DNA from: Myxococcales bacterium
GTDB taxonomy: Bacteria; Myxococcota_A; UBA9160; UBA4427
Assembly: GCA_022563535.1 (NCBI GenBank)
Contig: JADFNE010000008.1
Coordinates: 1 to 64,000 of the forward strand
DNA: 64,000 bases
Direction: 5' to 3'
The notes below the pieces were generated by a model. It saw only the letters and a list, made by a program, of their open reading frames with translations. It was not told the DNA's origin and made no database searches. Made by a program: the position numbers and the translations under genes. Shown here in pieces: positions 50,979-60,282 of this stretch; position 1 is the stretch's first letter, and every line of letters starts with the position of its first letter.

Positions 50979-52817
50979 ATGTCCGAGTCGACGCGCAGCC
51001 TTCGCTCTGCCCTGCCACCCCTGGTATTGGTTGCCTTTGCAACCGGCTACGTCTTTTTTGTCGGCGGCGCCTCGGGCCGCATCATGCAGAGCTTTCACGG
51101 GCTGCATCACAGCGCCTACGTCTACCAGATCGTTCACGGGATCGTTCCGCCGACCAACCCTTCGAGCCTCGAAGCGCCCGCGAATTTTTACTGGGTCTGG
51201 CACGCATGGCTCGCACTCGGCGTGCGGATGTTCGACGTCACGCCCTTTGAAATGAGTCTTGTGAGCAATGCGTTGGGTCTTTCGGGTTTTCTCTGTGCGC
51301 TTTGGCTGGCGACCGGCGAATACACGCGGAATATCTGGCTGCGACTGGCGGTGTGTGGAGTTCCGTTTTTCATCTTGAACCCCCTCGGTCTGGTCCAGTT
51401 TGCAGTGCGGCTGGCCGGTGTTTGGCTGCCCGAAATCTTCCGAGCGGATCCAGAGATCTCGACCGGGCTCTTCGAGCACCTCTTGTTGATCGCGCGTCAT
51501 CATTCGTTGCTCCAGCTCGGGGACCAAAACCTGGTTTCGCTATTCCCCAGGCTCGGTATTTTTGAAACTGCAGCCTTGAGTGATCGCGCCGGGCATCTGA
51601 TCAACAAATTCTTGAACTTCAACAGTTTCCCTCTCGCGCTCGCCTTCTTCGCGGCGGGGCAGTGGCTCTTGGCGAACGCTCGCATGCAGCCCCGCACGCG
51701 AGCGCTGATGCTCGGCACTGCGACCTTTGGCATGGCGGTCCTGAGCCCGCTGCCCGCGATCGCGTTTGGGCTCACAGTCGCAGCATTTGCTGTGGTTGAA
51801 GGCTTCTCGCTGTTGGCGACCCGACGTGAGTCGAAGCTTCCGCCGACCCGGGCACAGCTGTGGTCGTTCGGCGCTCCCATCCTCGGAAGTGGAGTTGGCG
51901 TCTTGCTCGCAATGCCGCTGCTGGTTCCAGTGGCGTCGGCGTATCAAGGCAGGGTCCTGGTGCTCTTGCCGGGCAGTGGTTTTTTGGCCCACGCCGTCTT
52001 GCTCGGCTGGGCGTTGGTCCCGATGTTTTTCTTGTTGATGTTCGCTGGCTTCAGGTTCTCGCACCTCGTGCCTTCGGCGCGGGTGCACGCGCTCAGTGCG
52101 CTTCTCTACGGCGTCGCGGCCCTGGCTTTGGTGGCGCCGGTCACCGATCCCAACGAATACAAGTTCGTGCTCTTGTCCGCGTATCCTGCGGCGCTGCTGC
52201 TATTGGCGCTTTTATCGACATCTGTTTCGCGCGACGCGACCCAGCGGAGATGTCCTTTACCCACGACCGCGGGGGCAACCCTGGTGCTGGGATTCATGGG
52301 CGCGCTCTCGTTGTCCGTCATGGCACTTGTTTACGCCGCATCCCCCTGGTCGGCGTCGGAGCCATACGTGCTGCGGGGAACCACGACCGAGATCCGGCCG
52401 AACGACGATTCGAAGAGCCGCAATCTCGACGCAGCCTACGCTTGGCTGCGAACCTCTACACCCAAGACCGCGCACGTCTTTGCCGCTGCGGTGGCGAAGG
52501 ACGATTCCCGGCTCCCGGTGATCGCCCAACGTCGGGTCGTAGCCCAACTGGGGTCGCCGTTTACCCGCGCAATTCCTCATCACGAAGAGTTGCTCGCCGT
52601 CAATCGGGCACTGCTACGCGGCTTGGCGAACTGTGAATTTGGCGGGTCTCTGGTTCGGGATCTTCTGGCCTTACCCGTGCGCTGGCCCGACGAACTCTAC
52701 GCACTGGTGGAAGCGAGGCCCGGCACTGTCGAGTGCAACGGCGCGGCAGCCGCGGGCTTCGAGCTGGCGTACTCGAATCCGTCGTTTGCCGTGTATCGCG
52801 TCCGGCACTTTTTTTAG
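50979..52817 (+). CDS. polytopic membrane protein, GT-C-like
   Basis: 612 residues from the ATG at 50979; a start at 50961 inside the preceding gene is also possible. About 11-12 hydrophobic helices and a soluble C-terminal part of 130 residues. The first loop has QSFHGLHHSAYVYQIVHGIVPP and EAPANFYWVWHAW, the position of the acidic loop in GT-C glycosyltransferases, though with His instead of paired Asp. The family is not recognised with certainty. It follows the sulfatase-like lipoprotein gene after 7 bases and its stop overlaps that of the convergent universal stress gene. Confidence 0.7.
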   Translation: MSESTRSLRSALPPLVLVAFATGYVFFVGGASGRIMQSFHGLHHSAYVYQIVHGIVPPTNPSSLEAPANFYWVWHAWLALGVRMFDVTPFEMSLVSNALGLSGFLCALWLATGEYTRNIWLRLAVCGVPFFILNPLGLVQFAVRLAGVWLPEIFRADPEISTGLFEHLLLIARHHSLLQLGDQNLVSLFPRLGIFETAALSDRAGHLINKFLNFNSFPLALAFFAAGQWLLANARMQPRTRALMLGTATFGMAVLSPLPAIAFGLTVAAFAVVEGFSLLATRRESKLPPTRAQLWSFGAPILGSGVGVLLAMPLLVPVASAYQGRVLVLLPGSGFLAHAVLLGWALVPMFFLLMFAGFRFSHLVPSARVHALSALLYGVAALALVAPVTDPNEYKFVLLSAYPAALLLLALLSTSVSRDATQRRCPLPTTAGATLVLGFMGALSLSVMALVYAASPWSASEPYVLRGTTTEIRPNDDSKSRNLDAAYAWLRTSTPKTAHVFAAAVAKDDSRLPVIAQRRVVAQLGSPFTRAIPHHEELLAVNRALLRGLANCEFGGSLVRDLLALPVRWPDELYALVEARPGTVECNGAAAAGFELAYSNPSFAVYRVRHFF

Positions 52818-53266
52818 TGCTGGATGTCCTGTGGTTTGATGGTCAGAACCGAACACGGGGCGTGTCGAACCGTGCGTTCGGTCACGCTGCCGAGGAAGAT
52901 ATGGCGCAGGCGACCCGTTCCGCGGGATCCCATCACAATCAGATCCGCGTGAATGGCCTCGGCCAGGTTCGAGATTCCGGGGTCTGCGCGGTCCGACAAG
53001 AGATGCCCCTCGCAGTAGAGTCCCGCGCTTTTGCCCTGCTCGACGACTTCCGTGAGCCGGTTCTGGGCGGCCTCGCGGGTCTGTTGAATAAAGTCTTCGG
53101 GGACGGGTATTTCGTAGGGGCTCACCATTGGGGCGACGTACTCAACGGCATGGCAGATATGAAGTTCTGCGTGTGACTCTTGCGCCAGCGCGACGGCGCT
53201 TTCGAAAGCATGGCGAGCGGTCTCTGAAAAATCGGTAGGCACTACGATTCGCGTAAAGGAGGTCAT
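52814..53266 (-). CDS. universal stress protein (UspA family)
   Basis: 150 residues. The fold shows RIVVPTDFSETARHAFESAVALA, ELHICHAVEYV, and the ATP-binding C-terminus VMGSRGTGRLRHIFLGSVTERTVRHAPCSVL (G-x2-G-x9-G-S/T). Family members bind ATP and are induced under stress. Its stop codon overlaps by 3 bases that of the convergent polytopic gene. The upstream gene encodes a beta-barrel protein on the same strand. Confidence 0.9.
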   Translation of the reverse strand: MTSFTRIVVPTDFSETARHAFESAVALAQESHAELHICHAVEYVAPMVSPYEIPVPEDFIQQTREAAQNRLTEVVEQGKSAGLYCEGHLLSDRADPGISNLAEAIHADLIVMGSRGTGRLRHIFLGSVTERTVRHAPCSVLTIKPQDIQH

Positions 53267-53304
53267 GAGACAATTCCTTCTTCAAATCATTCCCAGAAAC
53301 TGTA

Positions 53305-53889
53305 CTAGAAATGATAGAGAAAGCCGATTCCCAGTGAAACGTAATCGAGGTCCTTGACGTCTCCTACGGTCCAGAGCTGGGTGACTTCCAGCGAAACTGC
53401 AATGTGCGCGGTGTAGTAGAGGTCCACGCCCGCTCCCAATCGGAAACCCCAATCAGCATTGCTGGACCCGAATGAGCTACCGGGATCACGTTGTTTGACG
53501 GCTGTCGCGACGATTCCCATTCCCCCCAAGGCATAGGGTTGGATGCGACCCGGGAGTGGGTACACCCGAGTGTTGGCGAAGACACTGATGACCCCGACAT
53601 CGGTTTTATCGTTCGGAAAGAAATCGTCGATCACTTCGAGGGCGAGTTCGAGGGACACCCACTGGCTGGTGCGTGTCCCCACACGCAGATTGAATCCGAA
53701 GGCGTTCTCCGCACCGGCATCCCGGTTTGTACTGGGCCAGCCCTCGATTGCACGGACTCCCGAAAAGCTGACGTACAGCCCGCTGCTGGGAAAGTCCGAA
53801 GCGCCCCCTTCGTCGTCGTCCTGTGCGACTGCAGTCGAGCCGATCGAGGTGAGGAGCAGCCCCAGTAGCAGTATTCGTAGCGCGCGCAT
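53305..53889 (-). CDS. outer-membrane beta-barrel protein (OmpA/OmpW-like)
   Basis: 194 residues from the ATG at 53889, which has GGGGATCGG just before it; an ATG at 53949 would add a basic segment ahead of the signal peptide. A signal peptide ends TAVA, and the mature protein alternates strands with aromatic residues and ends in VSLGIGFLYHF, with the terminal Phe needed for barrel assembly. It belongs to the general outer-membrane beta-barrel group of eight strands; the ligand is unknown. It lies just upstream of the universal stress gene on the same strand. Confidence 0.8.
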   Translation of the reverse strand: MRALRILLLGLLLTSIGSTAVAQDDDEGGASDFPSSGLYVSFSGVRAIEGWPSTNRDAGAENAFGFNLRVGTRTSQWVSLELALEVIDDFFPNDKTDVGVISVFANTRVYPLPGRIQPYALGGMGIVATAVKQRDPGSSFGSSNADWGFRLGAGVDLYYTAHIAVSLEVTQLWTVGDVKDLDYVSLGIGFLYHF

Positions 53890-53970
53890 CCGATCCCCTT
53901 TTGCGGCTTCCGCCTGCGAACTGTATCGACGTGCGGCTAACCCTACCATTCCGAGGAGATGAAAGGACTG

Positions 53971-54597
53971 TTAAAGGGTGCCTTCGCAACACAGCAGTCG
54001 CTTCACGTAGTCCTGGATTCGCCTCACCAGGAGGTCGGCAGAGCCGTTTTCCTCGCGCTCGAGCCAATCTGCGAGTTGTACCTGATACACCGCGGACACC
54101 ATCTTGACCAGCAGTTCAGGGTCGCCCTTTTCAAACACGCCCTCGTCGATCCCGCGCTGAATCGTCTTGGCCTGTTCGCTCATGTTGACGTGCCATCCGT
54201 CCGGATCGGTGCCCGGGACACGTTCGGGTCGGATCGCCCAGGCATTTCCTTCGCGCAGGTGAATGCGAAGGAAATGTGGGTTGGCGACCAGATATTCGAC
54301 GCTGACGCGAACCCGATTCATGGTGACTTCGAGGGGCGTGCCTTCGGATACCGCGTCGGTACGGGCCATCACTTCGCTGATGCGCAGGGCGCGAATGGCG
54401 TCAAATAGTTCGAGTTTGCCGTTGAAGGTGGCATAGAGGGTCTTGAGGGAAATCCCGGCCTCGAGGGCGACTTCGCTCATCTTCGCGTCCGCAAAGCCCT
54501 TGTCGGCAAATACCACCTCGGCGGCCTCCGTGATGACCTGGCGATACATCTCCCGGCGCGCTTGGCGAATTCGATTTCTGGTCTGCGTTTTGGCCAT
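53971..54597 (-). CDS. TetR-family transcriptional regulator
   Basis: 208 residues. The N-terminal helix-turn-helix is EAAEVVFADKGFADAKMSEVALEAGISLKTLYATFNGK, as in TetR proteins; the C-terminal ligand-binding part is helical and includes LREGNAWAIRPERV. The effector is unknown. The start codon follows a 226-base gene-free stretch that holds A+T-rich sequence and a strong inverted repeat, where the promoter and operator probably lie. Confidence 0.88.
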   Translation of the reverse strand: MAKTQTRNRIRQARREMYRQVITEAAEVVFADKGFADAKMSEVALEAGISLKTLYATFNGKLELFDAIRALRISEVMARTDAVSEGTPLEVTMNRVRVSVEYLVANPHFLRIHLREGNAWAIRPERVPGTDPDGWHVNMSEQAKTIQRGIDEGVFEKGDPELLVKMVSAVYQVQLADWLEREENGSADLLVRRIQDYVKRLLCCEGTL

Positions 54598-54823
54598 TGT
54601 CCCTGTCGCCGTGTGTGCCCCGGGGCGGGCGGTAGGGCCCCCGGCTTTGGCTTACGCCAAATAATCGCGTCTTACTAAAAGAAAACCTAGTGTTTATTAA
54701 AGATAATTAGTATTATCCAACCAATTCGCCCGCCCGCTCCAGCTTATAAGTCCGATGCGATGCCCACATGAACTACTGGAGCGGGCGGGCGACATCTTCT
54801 TTCGCGTTCTCTGCGAAGACTCC
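54598..54823. other. gene-free stretch between TetR and Lrp genes
   Basis: No coding frame is seen. It contains a small hairpin TTTGGC-TTAC-GCCAAA (54646-54661), an A+T-rich block (54670-54720) suitable for the TetR promoter, and a 17-bp inverted repeat (54726-54792, listed separately). Confidence 0.45.
54726..54792. repeat. 17-bp perfect inverted repeat with 33-nt loop
   Basis: TCGCCCGCCCGCTCCAG (54726-54742) and CTGGAGCGGGCGGGCGA (54776-54792) are exact inverted copies. The loop begins with the palindrome CTTATAAG. It lies 31 bases downstream of the Lrp gene stop; there is no T run after either arm. It could be a terminator for the Lrp gene, a long-loop regulatory RNA hairpin, or a small non-autonomous mobile element. 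Confidence 0.7.
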
Positions 54824-55306
54824 CTAGCTCGAACCCAGGTCGAACAACGGCAGCTCGGTCGTGTGTTTGAGTTGGCTCAGTACAATCTGTGAATGCACCT
54901 CGCGCACCGTAGGCAGCTGTAGCAGGTGATTGCGCAGAAAGTTCTCGTAGCTGCGAATGTCGCGGGTTACGACCTGCAGCAGGTAGTCGACCTCGCCAGT
55001 CATCACGTAACAGGCCACAACCTCGTCATGTTCTTCGATCGCCGCTTCGAATTCGGGCAGGGACTGCCTGCCATGGGCCGAGAGCTTGACGCTGGCGAAT
55101 ACCGTGACCTCGAGACCGAGCCGCTCTCGATCCAGGATGGCGACACGTCGGCTGATCACACCGGCCTTCTCCAGCCGGCGAATGCGCCGCCAGCAGGGCG
55201 ACATCGAGAGCCCCACCTGGGTGGCCAGATCGGCGGTCGAGAGGCTCGCGTCGCGCTGCAGCTGTTCGAGAATTGCGCGATCGATCTTATCAATCTTGAT
55301 AGGCAT
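54824..55306 (-). CDS. Lrp/AsnC-family transcriptional regulator
   Basis: 160 residues from the ATG at 55306, where the family begins (KIDRAILEQLQRDASLSTADLATQVGLS); the longer frame reads through the control region. Winged helix at residues about 3-60 with the recognition helix SPCWRRIRRLEKAGVI. The C-terminal RAM domain (VVACYVMTGEVDYLLQVVTRDIRSYENFL) binds amino acids or 2-oxo acids. It is divergent from the 2-oxoacid:ferredoxin oxidoreductase gene and probably controls it; a dyad lies between them. Confidence 0.92.
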   Translation of the reverse strand: MPIKIDKIDRAILEQLQRDASLSTADLATQVGLSMSPCWRRIRRLEKAGVISRRVAILDRERLGLEVTVFASVKLSAHGRQSLPEFEAAIEEHDEVVACYVMTGEVDYLLQVVTRDIRSYENFLRNHLLQLPTVREVHSQIVLSQLKHTTELPLFDLGSS

Positions 55307-55311
55307 AATAT

Positions 55312-55336
55312 TTCCAATTTCGGCAAAATATTGGAA
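55312..55336. promoter_or_regulatory. Lrp-type operator dyad between divergent genes
   Basis: TTCCAAT and ATTGGAA are exact inverted copies with 11 bases between them, in an A+T-rich stretch just upstream of the Lrp gene and 140 bases before the oxidoreductase start. Lrp-family regulators commonly bind A+T-rich dyads of about this length and control themselves and the divergent gene. Confidence 0.5.
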
Positions 55337-55476
55337 TAAACTTACACAATATGAGGATAAATGGGGGAGATTGCAATGACTTTTCTGGATGATTGGGGCA
55401 CTTTTATTCCGATACAAGAAGTTGTTTTTCAGCTGCGAAACGAGCGGTCTCGGAGGGGATTTCGGGAGGTTCGGCG

Positions 55477-58400
55477 ATGGAAAAGCGAGAGAATCCGGGG
55501 CGTAACCCCAATCCCATCGAGCTCGATGACAAGTACACCCTCGAAAGTGGGTCGATCTACCTGAGCGGAATTCAGGCACTGGTCCGGCTCCCCTTGATGC
55601 AGGCCGCCCGGGATGCCGCCGCAAACTTCAATACCGCTGGTTTCATCTCGGGGTATCGCGGCTCTCCCCTCGGTGGACTCGATCAACAGCTCTGGCGGGC
55701 CAAGTCCCTGCTCAGCGAAAGACAGATCCGATTCCAGCCCGGTCTGAACGAAGAACTCGCGGCCACCGCAGTTTGGGGCAGTCAGCAAGTGGGGCTGCAT
55801 CCCGGTGCGCGCTACGACGGGGTTTTCGGCATGTGGTACGGCAAGGCCCCGGGCGTCGATCGCGCCTGCGACGCACTGCGCCACGCGAATGCCGCCGGAA
55901 CCGCACCGTTGGGCGGCGTGCTCGCAATCGCTGGGGATGACCACGCGTGCAAGTCGTCGTCGTATCCGACCCAGAGCGAATACGCGATGATGCATCTCGA
56001 GATTCCGGTGCTCAATCCGTCCTGCATTCAAGATGTGCTCGACTATGGCCTCTACGGTTGGGCGCTCTCGCGCTACTCCGGGACCTGGGTCAGCTTGATC
56101 GCACTGACGGACGTGATGGACAGTTCGGCCGTTGTGCAGGTCGGGCCGGAGCGCGTTCAGATTCGACACGCGAAAGACTTCACCATTCCCGAGCTTGGGG
56201 TTCACATTCGCAACAACGATGTGCCCCTCGAGCAGGAGGCGCGGATGCGCGAAGCCAAGCTTCCGGCGGTGCTGGCTTTTGCCCGGGCGAATGATTTGAA
56301 TCGGGTGGTGATCGAAACGCCGAAGCCGCGCCTCACGATCGTGACGACTGGCAAGGCGTACACCGACACTCGGCAGGCTTTTGCCGACCTCGGAATCGAC
56401 GAGCGGATGGCAGCGGATATGGGCATTCGCCTGATCAAGGTCGGGATGCCCTGGCCCCTGGATCCGGTGACGATGCGCAGTTTCTGTGCGGGAAGTGAAA
56501 AGCTGTTGGTGATCGAAGAAAAACGCCCGTTGATGGAGGCGCAGTTGCGAGACGCGCTCTATGGGTTGCCCGATTCGCAGCGTCCGCGGATCGTGGGTAA
56601 GCGCGACGAACACGGGATGCCGTTGCTCTCCGAAATCGGCGAGCTCAGTTCGATCGAAATCGCCCGTGCGATCGCCCTGCAATTGCCCGCTGGTGTTTCG
56701 ACAGAATGTGTCGATAACTACGTTGCACAACTGACCGCCGGCGAGGCCATTCAACTCTCCGCGCCGAGCGAAGTCGAGCGCATCCCCTTCTTTTGTTCCG
56801 GATGCCCACACAATCGCTCCACCGTTCTGCCCGAGGGCAGCCGTGCGCTGGTGGGGATTGGCTGTCACTACATGGTGAAGTGGATGGACCGCGATTCGGA
56901 CCACTTCTCGCAAATGGGTGGTGAAGGTGCCGCCTGGATCGGTCAGCAGGACTTCACCGACGAGCCCCACATCTTTGCCAACCTGGGTGACGGGACTTAT
57001 CTCCACTCCGGCATCTTGGCGATTCGCGCTGCGGTCGCGGCCAAAGTGTCGATGACCTACAAGCTCTTGTACAACGATGCCGTCGCGATGACCGGGGGCC
57101 AGTCCCTCGATGGCTCCCTCGACGTTCCCCAGATCACACGCCAACTGGCGGCGGAGGGCGTGTCGGAGATTGTCGTCGTGTCGGAGAATCCTGAGCGGTT
57201 CGAGGGCGAAGTGGGGCTCGAGCCCGGGATCCTCGTCGAACCGCGCGAGCAACTCGACGCCGTGCAAAAACGGCTGCGCGAGCAACCGGGCGTTTCGGTC
57301 TTGATCTACGACCAGGGCTGCGCGGCAGAAAAACGTCGCAAACGAAAGCGCGGACTGCTCGACGATCCAAAGCGACGCGTATTCATCAACGAGCGCGTGT
57401 GCGAGGGGTGCAGCGACTGCAGCGTGCAGTCCAATTGCCTTTCGGTCGAGCCCGTCGAAACTGAGTTCGGCGCCAAGCGGCGGATCAACCAGTCTTCCTG
57501 CAACAAGGACTTCACCTGTCTCGAAGGCTCGTGTCCCGCACTCGTGCAGGTTCACGGCGGAGCGATTCGCAAGCGACTGCCCGCAGATCTGGGCTTTGCC
57601 CTCGATGACCTGCCCGCGCCCCCAATCGCCCTGAACGCTCCGGCCGAAGGCTCCGTGTACAACATCGTCTTCGCCGGCATCGGCGGCACCGGGGTCACGA
57701 CGGCCGCCGCACTGCTCGGGATGGCGGCTCACCTTGAAGGTCGCGCGAGCGGCGTTCTCGATATGACCGGGCTCGCCCAGAAGGGCGGGGCGGTCGTTTC
57801 TCACCTTCGCATCGCAGACCACCCGAACGATATTCACGGCTCCCGGGTGAGCGGGCGCTCCACCGATCTTCTGCTCGGTTGCGACTCGGTCGTCGCCGGG
57901 AGCGAGGCTGTCCTGAGTACCTTGCACCGACAGCGTACGCGCTCTGTGATGAATACCCACGTGACGCCGACGGCGGCGTCGGTGGGATGGGTGATGGAAG
58001 ACACCGACCTCGATCGGCACCTCGCGTTGGTGAGCAGCGTGAGCAGTCGACGCTTCGACGTTGATGCGACGCAGTTTGCGGAAGCCGCTCTGGGTGATTC
58101 CATCGGCAGCAATCTGTTGTTGCTCGGACACGCATTTCAGTTGGGCCTGATTCCCTTGCATCTCGAATCGATCGAGCGTGCGATTGATCTCAATGGTGTT
58201 GCGACCGAGATGAACCGCCGGGCTTTCGCCCTGGGGCGCCTTTCGGCCCACGACCCGAAGTTGCTCGACGAGTTGTGCGCGGGCGAGTTCTCTCCGGGTT
58301 GGGGTTCGGACACGGGGATTAGCTTCGAAGCCTTCGTCTCCCGCCGCGAGGAAGATCTCGTGGTGTATCAGAATGTGGCCTATGCGGCGCGCTACCGGTC

Positions 58401-58959
58401 GTGGGTCGACCTGGCGGTTCTGGCCGAGCGCGAGCGAGGGGACGGGAGCAAGCGGTTCTCCGAGGCCGTGGCGCGATATGGATACAAGTTGATGGCGTAC
58501 AAAGACGAGTACGAGGTCGCGCGGCTGTACTCGGACGGCGGATTCCTCGAGCGCGTGAAGGCAGAGTTCGAGGGGGATCTCCGAATCGAACTGCAATTGG
58601 CGCCGCCATTGTTTGCGCGGCGGGATCCGGAAACTGGGCGCTTGCGCAAGCGCTCGGTGGGGTCGTGGATGCTGTGGCTGATGGGGGGTCTGGCCAGGTT
58701 GAAGTTCTTGCGCGGAACGCCCTTCGACATCTTTGCCCGGCTGCCCGAGCGACGCCTGGAACGTCAGCTTGTCGCCGAATACGAGTCTGTCGTCAAAGAA
58801 CTTTCGGAGAGACTCTCGGCTGCCAACTACGAGCTTGCGGTTCGCATGGCGAGCTTGCCCGACAAAATTCGGGGTTACGACCGCATCAAGCTCGCGAGTG
58901 CCGAAACGGTGGCCATCGAAGGGGAAGCCCTGATGGAAAGAATTCGGGAAACTGCCTGA
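55477..58959 (+). CDS. single-chain indolepyruvate:ferredoxin oxidoreductase-type enzyme
   Basis: 1160 residues from the ATG at 55477 with GGGAGG upstream; the longer frame reads through the control region. Domains in order: thiamine-pyrophosphate Pyr domain (GLNEELAAT), TPP-binding domain at about 430-570 (GDGTYLHSGILA... ending YNDAVAMTGGQ), a ferredoxin-like Cys cluster at about 640-690 (CEGCSDCSVQSNC, then CNKDFTCLEGSC), and the gamma domain at about 726-910 (FAGIGGTGVTTAAALLG). This fused form decarboxylates aryl- or branched-chain 2-oxo acids to acyl-CoA and reduces ferredoxin. Divergent Lrp gene suggests control by amino acids. Confidence 0.9.
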   Translation: MEKRENPGRNPNPIELDDKYTLESGSIYLSGIQALVRLPLMQAARDAAANFNTAGFISGYRGSPLGGLDQQLWRAKSLLSERQIRFQPGLNEELAATAVWGSQQVGLHPGARYDGVFGMWYGKAPGVDRACDALRHANAAGTAPLGGVLAIAGDDHACKSSSYPTQSEYAMMHLEIPVLNPSCIQDVLDYGLYGWALSRYSGTWVSLIALTDVMDSSAVVQVGPERVQIRHAKDFTIPELGVHIRNNDVPLEQEARMREAKLPAVLAFARANDLNRVVIETPKPRLTIVTTGKAYTDTRQAFADLGIDERMAADMGIRLIKVGMPWPLDPVTMRSFCAGSEKLLVIEEKRPLMEAQLRDALYGLPDSQRPRIVGKRDEHGMPLLSEIGELSSIEIARAIALQLPAGVSTECVDNYVAQLTAGEAIQLSAPSEVERIPFFCSGCPHNRSTVLPEGSRALVGIGCHYMVKWMDRDSDHFSQMGGEGAAWIGQQDFTDEPHIFANLGDGTYLHSGILAIRAAVAAKVSMTYKLLYNDAVAMTGGQSLDGSLDVPQITRQLAAEGVSEIVVVSENPERFEGEVGLEPGILVEPREQLDAVQKRLREQPGVSVLIYDQGCAAEKRRKRKRGLLDDPKRRVFINERVCEGCSDCSVQSNCLSVEPVETEFGAKRRINQSSCNKDFTCLEGSCPALVQVHGGAIRKRLPADLGFALDDLPAPPIALNAPAEGSVYNIVFAGIGGTGVTTAAALLGMAAHLEGRASGVLDMTGLAQKGGAVVSHLRIADHPNDIHGSRVSGRSTDLLLGCDSVVAGSEAVLSTLHRQRTRSVMNTHVTPTAASVGWVMEDTDLDRHLALVSSVSSRRFDVDATQFAEAALGDSIGSNLLLLGHAFQLGLIPLHLESIERAIDLNGVATEMNRRAFALGRLSAHDPKLLDELCAGEFSPGWGSDTGISFEAFVSRREEDLVVYQNVAYAARYRSWVDLAVLAERERGDGSKRFSEAVARYGYKLMAYKDEYEVARLYSDGGFLERVKAEFEGDLRIELQLAPPLFARRDPETGRLRKRSVGSWMLWLMGGLARLKFLRGTPFDIFARLPERRLERQLVAEYESVVKELSERLSAANYELAVRMASLPDKIRGYDRIKLASAETVAIEGEALMERIRETA

Positions 58960-59008
58960 TTCGCTGCAGAGTCCTTCCCCCGCAGAGCTGTCCTATTCTT
59001 CTCGCGCC

Positions 59009-60250
59009 GTGATTCGAAGGTATTCTGTAGGCGCTGCCATCAATTTCATTCTGCTTCCCCTCGCGTTCGCGATCGGTCTGATCGCGTGCGCTTCCGGTGC
59101 CCAAGCCCATACCAAGAGCATCTCCTATTCGAGCTGGCACTTCGGGCCTGAGGGCGCGAGTGTGCGTGTGCGCATTACGCGGCTCGAACTGACGCGACTC
59201 GGGCTGGGGGTCGAGATGGATGCGGACGAAGCCCGGATCGCGAACTATCTCCGGAGTCGGCTCCAGTTGTTTTCGGCGGGGCAAGCCTGCAAGGCCCAGA
59301 CTCCGATTCGGATGAGGGCGCCCGAAGGTTGGATGCATTTCGAATGGCGTCTGGTTTGCGACGTTGCCGGCGAGCAGAGAATCCAAAGCGCGATCTTGCT
59401 CGCCGAAGCTCCGAGTCATCTCCACTTTGCGCGAGTTCACGCCAGTGGGTTCGCGACCCGGGAGCGCGTGCTGAGCGAGCGCGATCCGAGTTGGAATCTG
59501 GAACCCTTGTCCGGCAGCGGAGCTTCAGGGCCTGTGGGCACCTCAATCTCGGGCTATCTCGCAATTGGCGTCGAACACATTTTGTCCGGTTGGGATCATC
59601 TAGCCTTTGTCTTTGCGCTGCTGTTGCTCGCCGGAAGCGTGGGAGAAGTCGCGCGACTCGTGACCGGCTTCACCCTGGCGCACAGCGTCACCCTGGCGCT
59701 GGCTGTGCTGGGAATCCTCAACCCGGAAACAGCGCCGATCGAAGCCCTGATCGGGTTTTCGGTTGCCCTCGTGGCCACCGAGAACGCGTGGTTGTTGGCC
59801 GGCGGCGGTTGGTCCATTCCACTGGTCGCGGTCAGCGGGCTGCTGTTGATGGCCGGGTTCGCGTTTTTTGGCATTGGGCTCGTGTCCTGGCTGACGTTGC
59901 TGGGCATCTCGATCTTTGCGGCCTGTCATTTTGGATTGCTTGCGACGGTTCGAAATCCGCGCCTGTTGCGGGTCGCGGTGGCCTTCGCGTTTGGCTTGAT
60001 CCACGGCTTTGGATTTGCGGGAATCCTGCGAGAGATGTCCCTGCCCAGCGACAGGCTGGTTCAGGCGCTGTTCGGCTTCAATCTCGGTGTCGAACTCGGC
60101 CAGCTCGCAATCGTGCTGTTGGTCTGGCCCGCGCTCCACGCCCTCGCGCGGTGGAACGGGGGACGCTTGCACACACGGCTGGCCGAGCTTGGCTCGGCGG
60201 CGATCTGCGGACTCGGGGTCTTTTGGTTTGTGACGCGAAGCTTTGCTTGA
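59009..60250 (+). CDS. HupE/UreJ-2 family membrane protein
   Basis: 413 residues, GTG start. A signal peptide ends AQA and a soluble N-terminal domain of about 160 residues follows. The C-terminal half is the HupE/UreJ-2 membrane domain: [44 protein letters not shown] and [10 protein letters not shown] with several His and Asp residues that could bind metal. Family members with this domain are often annotated as hydrogenase/urease-linked nickel proteins, but no such genes are nearby, so metal transport is only a guess. It lies 49 bases behind the oxidoreductase gene. Confidence 0.85.
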   Translation: MIRRYSVGAAINFILLPLAFAIGLIACASGAQAHTKSISYSSWHFGPEGASVRVRITRLELTRLGLGVEMDADEARIANYLRSRLQLFSAGQACKAQTPIRMRAPEGWMHFEWRLVCDVAGEQRIQSAILLAEAPSHLHFARVHASGFATRERVLSERDPSWNLEPLSGSGASGPVGTSISGYLAIGVEHILSGWDHLAFVFALLLLAGSVGEVARLVTGFTLAHSVTLALAVLGILNPETAPIEALIGFSVALVATENAWLLAGGGWSIPLVAVSGLLLMAGFAFFGIGLVSWLTLLGISIFAACHFGLLATVRNPRLLRVAVAFAFGLIHGFGFAGILREMSLPSDRLVQALFGFNLGVELGQLAIVLLVWPALHALARWNGGRLHTRLAELGSAAICGLGVFWFVTRSFA

Positions 60251-60282
60251 ACTCGAGCGCCGAATCACCCAGCATATCGCCC

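Noticed and set aside
55361-55564. Possible leader peptide ahead of the oxidoreductase
   Set aside because: It overlaps the supported start with GGGAGG at 55464 and has no regulatory codon run or attenuator hairpin.
55429-58596. 1055-codon open frame antisense to the oxidoreductase gene
   Set aside because: It lies wholly inside a gene with clear conserved motifs on the other strand and its translation is Arg/His-rich without domain character. Long antisense frames are common in G+C-rich genes with this codon bias.
59329-60282. Apparent N-terminal extension of MsrA by more than 300 codons
   Set aside because: The extension overlaps the HupE/UreJ-like gene in another frame and has no MsrA or other domain; homology starts near the ATG at 60283.
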